Part shown: piece after piece, positions 1 to 7,191 of the stretch
How the letters are laid out: the number at the start of each line of letters is the position of its first letter
Numbering within the stretch: the stretch's first letter is position 1
Assembly: GCA_903945605.1 (NCBI GenBank)
Contig: CAJAWH010000087.1
Span: 1-36,490 of the forward strand
Origin: an uncultured Methylococcaceae bacterium
GTDB taxonomy: Bacteria; Pseudomonadota; Gammaproteobacteria; Methylococcales; Methylomonadaceae
Direction of reading: 5' to 3'
Length of the DNA: 36,490 bases
Made by a program: the position numbers and the translations under genes
Notes under the pieces: model-generated
Database searches by the model: none
What the model saw: the letters and a program-made list of their open reading frames with translations, nothing else
What the model was told of the DNA's origin: nothing

Positions 1-76
1 ATTTACCTTCAACTAAATTTTCTTTCAGAATCGACAGCTTATCTTCTAACGACCATGACTTGTTTTTCTTTGACAT
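1..76 (-). CDS. Transposase OrfA-like N-terminus (partial, runs off left edge)
   Basis: Only the first 25 codons are in the window, starting at ATG 76-74 with a good Shine-Dalgarno (GGAG, 5 nt upstream). The peptide begins MSKKNKSWSLEDKLSILKE, which resembles the N-terminal helix-turn-helix of IS3-family OrfA proteins (basic start, then W-S-L-E-x-K and I-L-K-E). The neighbouring toxin gene is cut off about 50 bp further right, which is what an IS insertion would produce. The family call rests on a very short stretch and could be another HTH protein. Confidence 0.45.
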   Translation of the reverse strand, partial: MSKKNKSWSLEDKLSILKENLVEGK

Positions 77-89
77 AATTACTCCGACT

Positions 90-109
90 TCTCTTAAGTT
101 TATAAGAGA
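90..109. repeat. Perfect inverted repeat at the presumed IS end
   Basis: TCTCTTA (90-96) and TAAGAGA (103-109) form a 7-bp stem with a 6-nt loop. It sits in the leader of the transposase-like gene and just outside the truncated toxin. It could be an operator or leader hairpin of the IS, or part of its terminal region. The exact IS boundary cannot be fixed from one end. Confidence 0.4.
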
Positions 110-130
110 GCCAAGTCCAAGTCACGCTGA

Positions 131-289
131 ACCAATACAGGGCCAGGCTACCGCGTGTATTTTTTACAGCGGGGGGTGAATATGGAGTTGATTATTCTGC
201 TGGCGGGCGGAGATAAGTCCACTCAAAAACAAGACATTCAAATAGCACTGCAACTTGCCAATACCATTAGGAAAAGCGATGACAGTTAA
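131..289 (+). pseudogene. 5'-truncated RelE/HigB-like toxin remnant
   Basis: An open frame after the stop at 128-130 reads ...TGPGYRVYF, then [11 protein letters not shown], and ends at TAA 287-289. These are the two conserved C-terminal blocks of the HI1419-type (PF05973, phage-derived Gp49-like/HigB) toxins: G-P-G-Y-R-x-Y and L-L-x-G-G-D-K-S-x-Q. The usual N-terminal half of about 50 residues is missing, and no start codon with a ribosome site precedes the blocks. The remnant overlaps the downstream antitoxin start by 11 nt, the normal arrangement for this pair. The break lies next to the transposase-like gene, so IS insertion is the likely cause. The toxin should be non-functional. Confidence 0.7.
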
Positions 290-590
290 ATTGAAACGGT
301 GGGATTCTGCCGAACACCTAAGAACAGAAGAGGATATTGCCCTTTATCTAGATGCGTGTTTTGACGAGGCGGGCGACGACTCCGCGTTTATTGCCAAAGC
401 ATTGGGTACGGTCGCCCGCGCACGCAGTATGACACAGTTGGCACACGATACTGGCCTAGGGCGTGAGAGTTTGTACAAGGCTTTGTCCGGCGATGGCAAT
501 CCAACTTTTGCCACTATTTTGAAGGTGATGGGGGCGTTAGGGCTAAAGTTGCATGTTGGCGTTGCTGCTAAGGAGCGGACAAGCTTATGA
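279..590 (+). CDS. HigA-like antitoxin (addiction module antidote, HTH)
   Basis: This 103-aa protein starts [14 protein letters not shown] and matches the HI1420-type addiction module antidotes (TIGR02684-like). Its N-terminus has the family pattern W-D-x-A-x-x-L-x-x-x-E-D-I-x-x-Y-L. The C-terminal half is a helix-turn-helix with the turn [12 protein letters not shown] and the following G-N-P-T-F-x-T-I. I chose the ATG at 279, which overlaps the toxin stop, over the upstream in-frame ATG at 255, because the family begins at this point and the coupling is typical. In a complete module the protein binds its toxin and represses the shared promoter. Here the toxin is truncated, so this is probably an orphan antitoxin or free DNA-binding protein. 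Confidence 0.8.
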   Translation: MTVKLKRWDSAEHLRTEEDIALYLDACFDEAGDDSAFIAKALGTVARARSMTQLAHDTGLGRESLYKALSGDGNPTFATILKVMGALGLKLHVGVAAKERTSL

Positions 591-676
591 GCATTGCAAC
601 AAACCCATTGCACAACAGCAAACAGCTACAGCCATATTAGCCTCTTTGAGCGTGACAGCGGGTCATATGCCCGCGA

Positions 677-1510
677 TCAGACCTGCCGCAGCAACACATC
701 TAACCAAGCCACCGGCAACAAACGCTTAAGATAGGCAAACAGATAAGTCGGGAAAGTCACATAATAGCGGATTTTAGGCCGTTTCGCCTCCAGTGCATGG
801 GCCACTTTTTTGGCGACCGCTGTAGCCGGTAGGGTAAACGGTGCAGCAGGCCCCTCTTTTTGTAGCCGCGCTGCCATGGCCTGATAAGTATGCCGATGGA
901 AACTGGCTTCGGCATTGATATGCTTGCTGTATTGCCGCATGGCATTGTGCCTGAAATTGCTCAGAATAGGGCCTGGTTCAATCAGGCAAACATGCACACC
1001 CGAATTATGCAACTCCAAGCGCAACGTGTCCGCCAAGCCCTCCAGCGCAAACTTGCTGGCATTATAAGCGCCACGATAAGTCATTGCCACCAGCCCCAGC
1101 ACCGAACTGTTGTAAATGATGCGCCCGTAACCTTGCCTGCGCATAATGGGTATCAGCAAATTGGTCAGCTCATGCGTGCCAAAAAAATTGGTCTCAAACT
1201 GTTCCCGCAATGCATCCCGGCTTAAATCCTCCACCGCCCCCGGCTGCCCATAAGCACCATTATTGAACAGCGCGTCTAGCTTGCCATCGGTCAATGCCAG
1301 CACGGCATCGACGGCGGCATGGATGCTGGCGCTGTCTGTCAAATCCAGCTGCAACGCATCAAAACCACTTTGCGCCAAATGCGCGACATCCTCCGCCTTG
1401 CGGGCGGTGGCAATAACCCGATGCCCGCGCTTTTTCAGCTCCACGGCGGTGGTATGGCCAATGCCCGAAGAGCAGCCAGTGATAAGAATCGTTTTTGGCG
1501 TGGTTGTCAT
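677..1510 (-). CDS. SDR family oxidoreductase, YbbO-like
   Basis: This is a 277-aa classical short-chain dehydrogenase. The NAD(P)-binding motif TGCSSGIG is at residues 11-18. The structural NNAG motif appears as NNGAYG at 83-88. The catalytic serine lies in NSSVLG near 134-136, and YNASK at 149-153 supplies the Tyr/Lys pair. After the Rossmann fold come the I-E-P-G-P-I segment and a C-terminal K-x-x-I-R-Y-x-V-T-F...L-K-R-L-L-P, closely like E. coli YbbO (an NADP-dependent aldehyde/ketone reductase). The substrate cannot be read from the sequence. Its start lies 25 nt downstream of the mpl stop, so it may be co-transcribed with mpl. Confidence 0.88.
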   Translation of the reverse strand: MTTTPKTILITGCSSGIGHTTAVELKKRGHRVIATARKAEDVAHLAQSGFDALQLDLTDSASIHAAVDAVLALTDGKLDALFNNGAYGQPGAVEDLSRDALREQFETNFFGTHELTNLLIPIMRRQGYGRIIYNSSVLGLVAMTYRGAYNASKFALEGLADTLRLELHNSGVHVCLIEPGPILSNFRHNAMRQYSKHINAEASFHRHTYQAMAARLQKEGPAAPFTLPATAVAKKVAHALEAKRPKIRYYVTFPTYLFAYLKRLLPVAWLDVLLRQV

Positions 1511-1535
1511 AATTTTTCCAAACAGACTATTGGGC

Positions 1536-2897
1536 TTAAACCTGTTCCGTTAAAGCCACTTGCAAGCGCGGGTACAGACCGCCGAAATTGCCATTGCTCA
1601 TCAACACATAATGACCGCCCTCGCGGGCATAACTGACCAAATGCCCAATGATACTGTCAAGCGTATGGCAAATGATAATATTATCGGCAAACGGCAACAG
1701 CACTGTCAAATCCCAGTCCAGATTGTCTGGTTGATAAATTATTGCAATGTCGGCATCCTTTAGTGACCCAGCCAGCGTTTCGCTATGTACACCCAAGCGC
1801 ATGGTGTTGGAACGCGGCTCCACTACGGCAATAATTCGTTCGCCACCCACCTTTTTCCGTAAGCCGTCCAGCGTAGTGGCTATGGCAGTCGGGTGATGAG
1901 CAAAATCATCATACAATGTCACACCATTAATGGTGGCGATCACTTCCATGCGCCGTTTCACATTCTTAAACTCAGCCAAGGCGACAACCGCGGCCTGTGC
2001 CGTAACGCCCACATGGTGCGCCGCCACAATAGCGGACAAGGCGTTATAAACATTATGCCCACCGGTCAAATCCCAGTCCACACAACCGCAATCTTGACCA
2101 TCAGCAAGCACCCGAAAGCGGCTACCATCGGCGGTCAGCAACTGTGCTTGCCAAGCCGCACCGTCATTAATAGCTGTGCGCTGCACCGCTGTCCAGCAGC
2201 CCATAGCCAACATATCATTAACATTACTGTCGTTGGCAGGGCAGACAATCAGCCCCTCTCCCGGTATTGTCCGCACCAGATGATGGAATTGCCGCTTAAT
2301 CGCATCCAAATCAGGGAAAATATCGGCGTGGTCATATTCCAGATTATTAACAATAGCGGTGCGAGGGCGGTAATGGACAAATTTTGAGCGTTTGTCAAAA
2401 AATGCCGAATCGTATTCATCCGCCTCAATCACAAAAAAATCTGACTCGCCCAAGCGTGCCGAAACGCCAAAATTCAACGGGATACCGCCTATCAAAAAGC
2501 CAGGCTTAAACCCTTGCGCTTCCAGAATCCAACTGAGCATACTGGTGGTGGTGGTTTTGCCATGCGTACCGGCAACCGCCAACACCCATTTGTTGCGTAA
2601 CACCTGTTCCGCCAGCCATTGCGGGCCGGAGACATAGTTTAGGCCACGGTTTAACACCGCTTCCACTTCAGGGTTGCCCCGTGATAAGGCATTGCCAATA
2701 ATGACGCAATCTGGATTGTCATCCAAATTTTCAGCCCGATAACCTTCCATCAAGCGGATACCTTGCTGCTCAAGTTGCGTGCTCATGGGCGGATAGACAT
2801 TCTGGTCAGAGCCGCTGACTTGGTGGCCCAATTGCCTTGCAATAACAGCAAGCCCGCCCATAAAAGTGCCACAGATGCCTAAAATATGAATATGCAC
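1536..2897 (-). CDS. mpl: UDP-MurNAc:L-Ala-gamma-D-Glu-meso-DAP ligase (Mpl)
   Basis: This 453-aa cytoplasmic Mur ligase recycles peptidoglycan by joining the tripeptide L-Ala-D-Glu-mesoDAP to UDP-MurNAc. The N-terminal Rossmann part begins MHIHILGICGTFMGGLA, which distinguishes Mpl from MurC. The ATP P-loop GTHGKTTT is at residues 110-117, followed by the Mur ligase E-A-D-E-Y-D-x-A-F-F-D-K-R-S-K block and, in the C-terminal domain, Y-D-D-F-A-H-H-P-T-A-I and E-P-R-S-N-T-M. Length and motifs match E. coli Mpl (about 457 aa). The start codon is GTG at 2897. No strong ribosome site is visible there, but the family start fits. Confidence 0.96.
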   Translation of the reverse strand: MHIHILGICGTFMGGLAVIARQLGHQVSGSDQNVYPPMSTQLEQQGIRLMEGYRAENLDDNPDCVIIGNALSRGNPEVEAVLNRGLNYVSGPQWLAEQVLRNKWVLAVAGTHGKTTTTSMLSWILEAQGFKPGFLIGGIPLNFGVSARLGESDFFVIEADEYDSAFFDKRSKFVHYRPRTAIVNNLEYDHADIFPDLDAIKRQFHHLVRTIPGEGLIVCPANDSNVNDMLAMGCWTAVQRTAINDGAAWQAQLLTADGSRFRVLADGQDCGCVDWDLTGGHNVYNALSAIVAAHHVGVTAQAAVVALAEFKNVKRRMEVIATINGVTLYDDFAHHPTAIATTLDGLRKKVGGERIIAVVEPRSNTMRLGVHSETLAGSLKDADIAIIYQPDNLDWDLTVLLPFADNIIICHTLDSIIGHLVSYAREGGHYVLMSNGNFGGLYPRLQVALTEQV

Positions 2898-2962
2898 TCG
2901 TTAGTCCAGAAAATTACAAGGGGGTGGCGAACGGCATACCCGCACTCAAATACTGAGTAATA

Positions 2963-3679
2963 TTAAAATTCAGCATCGTGATAAATGTTCTGCACGTCAT
3001 CCAATTCATTCAACATATCCAAAAATTTTTCAAACAATGCTACATCATCACCACTAATGGCGGTGTTGCCTTTGGGTAAAAATTGGATTTCATCGACATC
3101 AAAATCCACCTCACCAAAGGCATCTATTAACGCTTGCTTGGCTTTAAAGTAATCACCAGGTGGTGTGAACACGGTAATCTTACCGTCTTCGCTTTCCACG
3201 TCCGTCACATCCACATCAGCTGCCAACAAGGCTTCTAAAACCGCATCTTCATCTTCATGCGTGAACGCCAAAATGGTGGTATGGTCAAACATGTGGCTAA
3301 CCGCCCCCTGAATACCAATTTTAGCCTTGGTTTTGGTAAAACACTGGCGCACATCGTTAAAAGTGCGGTTAGGGTTGTCGGTCAGGCAATCGACAATGAC
3401 CATGCACCCGCCCGGGCCAAAACCCTCGTAGCGGGCGGGGGCAAAATCTTCACCACCACCACCTTTAGCCTTGTCGAGCGCCTTGTCAATCACATGGGCA
3501 GGCACTTGGGCCTTTTTGGCGCGTTCCAGCAAACCTCGCAAGGCCAAGTTACCGGCTGGGTCCACGCCCCCCGCTTTAGCGCAGACGTAAAGTTCGCGGC
3601 CGAATTTGCTATAAATTTTAGTTTTCGCGCCGGCCGTTTTGGCCATCGACTCTTTACGGTTTTGGTAGGCTCTGCCCAT
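2963..3679 (-). CDS. yeeN: YebC/PmpR-family protein, YeeN-type
   Basis: This 238-aa protein belongs to the YebC/PmpR/TACO1 family. Members were described as transcriptional regulators and are now mostly viewed as factors easing ribosome stalling. It starts [27 protein letters not shown], the short-spaced N-terminus of the E. coli YeeN branch rather than the M-A-G-H-S-K-W start of YebC. Other family blocks are [22 protein letters not shown] and the C-terminal [13 protein letters not shown] ribosome site precedes the ATG by about 10 nt. It stands alone between ccmE and mpl, with about 120 nt upstream, so it probably has its own promoter. Confidence 0.92.
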   Translation of the reverse strand: MGRAYQNRKESMAKTAGAKTKIYSKFGRELYVCAKAGGVDPAGNLALRGLLERAKKAQVPAHVIDKALDKAKGGGGEDFAPARYEGFGPGGCMVIVDCLTDNPNRTFNDVRQCFTKTKAKIGIQGAVSHMFDHTTILAFTHEDEDAVLEALLAADVDVTDVESEDGKITVFTPPGDYFKAKQALIDAFGEVDFDVDEIQFLPKGNTAISGDDVALFEKFLDMLNELDDVQNIYHDAEF

Positions 3680-3798
3680 TGGAAACTTGCTCCATTAAAA
3701 ATATAAAAATACCGATTTTACAGCTAACGGTTCATCTAAGGAAACTTTTAGTCGGTGCCACAAGCGGGAACAGCACTGACCCGCCCGATGTATGGGGT

Positions 3799-4242
3799 TT
3801 ATTCGATAGGCTTGCTGGCGGCTTGCTTTTTTAAGCTGGCTTTCACTTCAGGTGGCATGTAATTTTCATCATGTTTAGCCAGCACCTCATCCGCGACAAA
3901 CACACCACGTCCATCAAGTTTGCCATTGGCAACAATGCCTTGGCCTTCTCGGAACAAGTCCGGCAATATGCCGGTGTATTGCACAGCCACTTCTTTGCTG
4001 TAATCCGTCAGTTTAAAATGCACCGTCAAGCCATCACCCGGACGTTGCACCGACCCCTTGACCACCATGCCGCCTAAGCGGAACAACCGGTCGGGCGGGG
4101 CTTTGCCAGCCAGCACATCACTGGTGGAAAAAAAGTACATCAGGTTTTCGTTAAATGATTTAAGCGCAAAACCAACGCCGGCCCCAATACCTGCCACCAT
4201 CAAGACGATCAGGATTAATCGTTGTCTTCTAATCGGTTTCAT
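3799..4242 (-). CDS. ccmE: Cytochrome c maturation heme chaperone CcmE
   Basis: This 147-aa membrane-anchored periplasmic heme chaperone carries heme from the CcmABCD complex to the CcmF/H ligase. There is a short basic N-terminus, one membrane segment at about residues 9-27, and an OB-fold domain. The covalent heme attachment motif L-A-K-H-D-E-N-Y is present, with His124 as the attachment residue and Tyr128 as the axial ligand. The start overlaps the ccmD stop by 4 nt, so ccmC-ccmD-ccmE are translationally coupled. Confidence 0.96.
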   Translation of the reverse strand: MKPIRRQRLILIVLMVAGIGAGVGFALKSFNENLMYFFSTSDVLAGKAPPDRLFRLGGMVVKGSVQRPGDGLTVHFKLTDYSKEVAVQYTGILPDLFREGQGIVANGKLDGRGVFVADEVLAKHDENYMPPEVKASLKKQAASKPIE

Positions 4243-4406
4243 GGCTTTTGCCGTTTTTGTTTACGGGCAAGCTGGCGTAAAAACTGCCTGCGTTTGCTGA
4301 TACTGATAACAACGTTCGCCACCAACACCAAACAACAAATGCCGTAGCTAGTCCATACATAAAAGCCATAGCCGCCCATGGCAAAAAATGCTTGTAAGTC
4401 CATCAT
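4239..4406 (-). CDS. ccmD: Heme exporter subunit CcmD
   Basis: This is a 55-aa single-pass membrane protein. The sequence MMDLQAFFAMGGYGFYVWTSY and one hydrophobic helix, followed by a basic K/R-rich tail, are typical of CcmD, which helps release holo-CcmE from CcmABC. I placed the start at ATG 4406: it has GGAG about 6 nt upstream and overlaps the ccmC stop in ATGA fashion. A longer in-frame start at 4436 lies inside ccmC and adds residues the family does not have. Confidence 0.93.
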   Translation of the reverse strand: MMDLQAFFAMGGYGFYVWTSYGICCLVLVANVVISISKRRQFLRQLARKQKRQKP

Positions 4407-5164
4407 ATTTGCTCCGCCACGATTTTTTTGACCCAAGCGGATGTCGGTTCGCGCTGTAACAATTCCAGTTGGGCGCGTTTTAGCATGGCAATCAAATAAT
4501 AAAATTTAAAAGCCCCTGCCATTACCAGCAACGGCACCAACATACTGACATGGATGGATGGCTTGTCCATTTTAGTCACGGTGGGGCCTTGGTGCAGCGT
4601 GTTCCACCACTCCACCGAGTAATGGATGACCGGTATGTTGACCACCCCAACCAACGCCAAAATCGCCACCGCTTTCGAGGCTGTGCGTTTGTCGTCAATT
4701 GCGTTATATAAGCCAATCACCCCTAAATATAAAAACAACAAAATCAATTCAGAAGTCAATCGGGCATCCCATACCCACCAAGTGCCCCACATGGGCTTGC
4801 CCCATAGCGAGCCGGTGACCAGGGCGATAAAAGTAAAGCTGGCACCGACCGAAGCACTGCTGATGGCGACAATTTCTGCTAGCTTGATGCGCCAGACCAG
4901 GCCAATCGCGCCAGTGACCGCCATCATCACATAAATAAACAGCGACATCCAAGCGCTCGGCACATGGATATAAATAATCCGATAGCTATCGCCTTGCTGG
5001 TAGTCCGGCGGCGCCAAATAAAGGCCACCGTATAAACCAATCGCCAGCAACACAACAAAAATGGCCACCAACCAAGGCATGAGCTTTTCAGTCAGTGCAT
5101 AAAAATGCGGCGGCGATGCCATGCGGTGATAAAAACGGATAACAGGGGCGGGGATTAAGGCCAT
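4403..5164 (-). CDS. ccmC: Heme exporter/transfer protein CcmC
   Basis: This 253-aa polytopic inner-membrane protein loads heme onto CcmE. The signature is complete: H-V-P-S-A-W before the second membrane helix, the tryptophan-rich heme-handling block W-G-T-W-W-V-W-D-A-R-L-T-S-E-L, and the second histidine region I-H-Y-S-V-E-W-W-N-T-L-H-Q. It is very close to E. coli CcmC in length and order. No ccmA or ccmB lies upstream; the next gene is sspB, 118 nt away. The cluster therefore begins at ccmC and needs its own promoter or read-through from sspB. Confidence 0.96.
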   Translation of the reverse strand: MALIPAPVIRFYHRMASPPHFYALTEKLMPWLVAIFVVLLAIGLYGGLYLAPPDYQQGDSYRIIYIHVPSAWMSLFIYVMMAVTGAIGLVWRIKLAEIVAISSASVGASFTFIALVTGSLWGKPMWGTWWVWDARLTSELILLFLYLGVIGLYNAIDDKRTASKAVAILALVGVVNIPVIHYSVEWWNTLHQGPTVTKMDKPSIHVSMLVPLLVMAGAFKFYYLIAMLKRAQLELLQREPTSAWVKKIVAEQI

Positions 5165-5282
5165 GCAATTTTAACGGGACTAAAAAGTTGGATTAAGCTA
5201 ACCGGTGGCATTGTTCTTAAGTATGGTCGTGGCTGTACTTACAGCACGAAAACTAGAACCCCGATTATCGCGGCAAAAAACG

Positions 5283-5669
5283 CTATTTCACTACCCGCAA
5301 GGTAGGTCTGGCAGGTGGCTTGGCCTCTGGCTCAGGCGTGTTGCCGTTACCGTCATCGTCGTTTTCCGGGTCAAACACCATACCCTTGCCGTTTTCTTTG
5401 GCATAAATGGCCAACACTGCTGAGGTGGGGGTGACAATATGCATGGACACACCGCTAAAGCGTGTGTGAAATTCAATCAGCTCATTGCCTAAGTCTAGCC
5501 CGTGCACTGCTTGCGGACGGATATTGAGCACTATTTTACCGTCTTCGGCGAACTGCAAGGGCAAAATGGCGTTCGGGTTGGTGGCATCCACCAGCAAATG
5601 CGGGGTACACTGGTTGTCAACAATCCAGTCGTACAAGGAACGGATCAGATAAGGCTTAAGGGAGGTCAT
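5283..5669 (-). CDS. sspB: ClpXP adaptor / stringent starvation protein B
   Basis: This protein of about 128 aa tethers ssrA-tagged and other substrates to ClpXP. The SspB fold is recognised from K-P-Y-L-I-R-S-L-Y-D-W-I-V-D-N-Q-C-T-P-H-L-L-V-D-A and A-V-L-A-I-Y-A-K-E-N-G. An acidic, proline-rich flexible linker follows, and the C-terminus T-L-R-V-V-K is the ClpX-docking tail, almost identical to the E. coli end. The linker is shorter than in E. coli (165 aa). The start could be ATG 5669 or an in-frame GTG at 5681. Neither has a clear ribosome site, and coupling to the sspA stop (5690) is likely. Confidence 0.93.
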   Translation of the reverse strand: MTSLKPYLIRSLYDWIVDNQCTPHLLVDATNPNAILPLQFAEDGKIVLNIRPQAVHGLDLGNELIEFHTRFSGVSMHIVTPTSAVLAIYAKENGKGMVFDPENDDDGNGNTPEPEAKPPARPTLRVVK

Positions 5670-5689
5670 GGAAGGCAGCACTAATGGGG

Positions 5690-6325
5690 TTATTTGGGGA
5701 ATTCTGTCATTTCTTTTTCAGCATTGCTTAAGCTGCGTTTGAATGCTGGCCGCCTGAACAGGCGCTGCGCGTAACTGTTGATGGCATCGTCCGGTGTGGA
5801 AACATCAATGCCTATGCTGGGCAAGCGCCATAGCAACGGCGCGATGGCACAATCAATCAATGAAAATTCGTCACCCATAAAATACGGGCGGGCGGCAAAG
5901 ATAGGGGCGGCTGCCAATAGGCTTTCACGCAGCATTTTTTTGGCGCGGGAGGCCTTTTTTTCGCCAGAACCCAATATTTCCTCCAACATTTGATACCAAT
6001 CTTGGTCAATGCGCTTGATGACCATGCGCGAATTGGCCCGTGAAACGGGGTCCATGTGGTGCAATGGCGGATGGGGAAAGCGTTCGTCGAGGTATTCCAT
6101 AATAATCCGCGAATCGTACAGCACCAAATCCCTTTCAATCAAGGTGGGCGATACGCCAGTCGGGTTAAGTTCCAGCAATTCTTCAGGCGGGTTGTTAGGG
6201 TCGTAGTATTCAATATCAGCGGCAATACTCTTTTCGTACAGGACAAAACGGGCGCAATGGCTCATTGGACAAGTCGGGGACGAAAACAATGTCATTACAG
6301 ACTTACGGGTAATAATGTTTGCCAC
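5690..6325 (-). CDS. sspA: Stringent starvation protein A (SspA)
   Basis: This 211-aa GST-fold protein associates with RNA polymerase and is involved in stationary-phase and acid responses. The thioredoxin-like N-terminus reads S-V-M-T-L-F-S-S-P-T-C-P-M-S-H. Then come the family blocks N-P-P-E-E-L-L-E-L-N-P-T-G-V-S-P-T-L and S-R-I-I-M-E-Y-L-D-E-R-F-P-H-P-P-L, and the GST C-terminal domain with D-E-F-S-L-I-D-C. I chose GTG 6325 because AGAGG lies 9 nt upstream. An in-frame TTG at 6334 is unusable as it abuts that ribosome site. The gene is 136 nt downstream of petC and 8 nt upstream of the GTG of sspB. Confidence 0.94.
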   Translation of the reverse strand: MANIITRKSVMTLFSSPTCPMSHCARFVLYEKSIAADIEYYDPNNPPEELLELNPTGVSPTLIERDLVLYDSRIIMEYLDERFPHPPLHHMDPVSRANSRMVIKRIDQDWYQMLEEILGSGEKKASRAKKMLRESLLAAAPIFAARPYFMGDEFSLIDCAIAPLLWRLPSIGIDVSTPDDAINSYAQRLFRRPAFKRSLSNAEKEMTEFPK

Positions 6326-6360
6326 AAATAACAACCTCTTTTAGGCGAAGTGCAGATATA

Positions 6361-6376
6361 AAGCCGCATTATAGCA
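6361..6376 (-). promoter_or_regulatory. Likely sspAB promoter (extended -10)
   Basis: On the minus strand TGCTATAAT (-10 TATAAT at 6373-6368, extended by TGC) lies about 40 nt before the sspA GTG. No good -35 hexamer is visible at 16-18 nt, which is compatible with an extended -10 promoter. It would allow sspAB expression independent of petABC. Confidence 0.45.
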
Positions 6377-6426
6377 TACAAGCCCCTGCAACTTGATAGG
6401 TTGCGCCATAATCATCTGATTCTTAT

Positions 6427-6459
6427 GGCATTTAAAACATCCCTGTTTTAAGATTGCCA
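6427..6459 (-). terminator. Strong hairpin between petC and sspA
   Basis: TTAAAAC/GTTTTAA (6432-6438 with 6445-6451) forms a 7-bp stem with a 6-nt loop. It is extended by TGGCA/TGCCA after small bulges, starting a few bases downstream of the petC stop. No long U-tract follows, so it may be a weak terminator, attenuator or mRNA-stabilising 3' end rather than a classic intrinsic terminator. Confidence 0.45.
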
Positions 6460-6461
6460 AC

Positions 6462-7190
6462 TTAATGAATGTCGCGCCAATACTCCTTCTTGAGCAGATA
6501 GGCAATGACCGTGAACACCAATAAGAACAACAGCACAAACTTGCCCAAGCTTTCACGGTTCACTTTTTCAGGTTCGCCGACATAATCCAAAAAGTTGACC
6601 AAGTCATTGACCATGCGGTCAAACTCATGTTCTGACAAAACCCCGGGTTTTACCAGCTCCAGTTCAGTGTGACCGCCCCAAATGGTTTTTCTGATTTCAG
6701 CATGTTGTTCGCCTTGTTGTTGCCATAGCGGGTTGGGCATGGCAGTGTCAGGGAACACCAAGTTGTTCACGCCAAACGGACGGCTAGCGTCCACATAATA
6801 GCTTTTCAAGTAGCTATATAGCCAATCGGGCCCGCGTGAACGGGAAATCAATGACAAATCGGGGGGTTGTGTGCCAAACCATTTTTCAGCGTCATGCTTG
6901 TTCATGGCACTTTTCAACTGGTCATAAATGCTGGCACCTTCCGGCGCTATATCGCGCAGCACGGTTTTTTCATCAACATGCTCATCCAAGGCGATGCGTA
7001 AGTAACGCATATACTTGGCAGAATGGCAACCTAAGCAATAAGTGACAAAATGTTTGGCCCCACGCAATAGAGAAGCTTTGTCATTAGGGTTGATATTGGC
7101 TTTTTGCAGCTCGACTTGTTCGGCAGCATGGGCGCCGAAAGACAGGCACAGCAACAGTAACAGTAACAGGGTGTTGGTAAATGTTTTCAT
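6462..7190 (-). CDS. petC: Ubiquinol-cytochrome c reductase, cytochrome c1
   Basis: This is the 242-aa c-type heme subunit of the bc1 complex. There is a signal peptide (MKTFTNT, leucine run, AHA cleavage near residue 22). The heme attachment site CLGCH is at residues 52-56. A likely axial Met151 lies in P-D-T-A-M-P-N-P-L, and a C-terminal membrane anchor spans about residues 217-234, ending K-K-E-Y-W-R-D-I-H. It receives electrons from the Rieske protein and passes them to soluble cytochrome c. It starts 1 nt after the petB stop (TGATATG). Its maturation needs the Ccm system, part of which is encoded nearby. Confidence 0.96.
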   Translation of the reverse strand: MKTFTNTLLLLLLLCLSFGAHAAEQVELQKANINPNDKASLLRGAKHFVTYCLGCHSAKYMRYLRIALDEHVDEKTVLRDIAPEGASIYDQLKSAMNKHDAEKWFGTQPPDLSLISRSRGPDWLYSYLKSYYVDASRPFGVNNLVFPDTAMPNPLWQQQGEQHAEIRKTIWGGHTELELVKPGVLSEHEFDRMVNDLVNFLDYVGEPEKVNRESLGKFVLLFLLVFTVIAYLLKKEYWRDIH

Positions 7191-7191
7191 A

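Noticed and set aside
1893-2387. 164-codon plus-strand open frame opposite mpl
   Set aside because: Antisense shadow of a fully recognisable mpl. No ribosome site and no family resemblance.
5232-5245. LexA-box reading of CTGTAAGTACAG
   Set aside because: The spacing between CTG and CAG is 6 nt, not the 10 nt of gammaproteobacterial LexA sites, and no SOS gene is nearby.
6325-6334. TTG at 6334 as the sspA start
   Set aside because: It immediately follows the AGAGG ribosome site. GTG 6325 has correct spacing and fits the family N-terminus.
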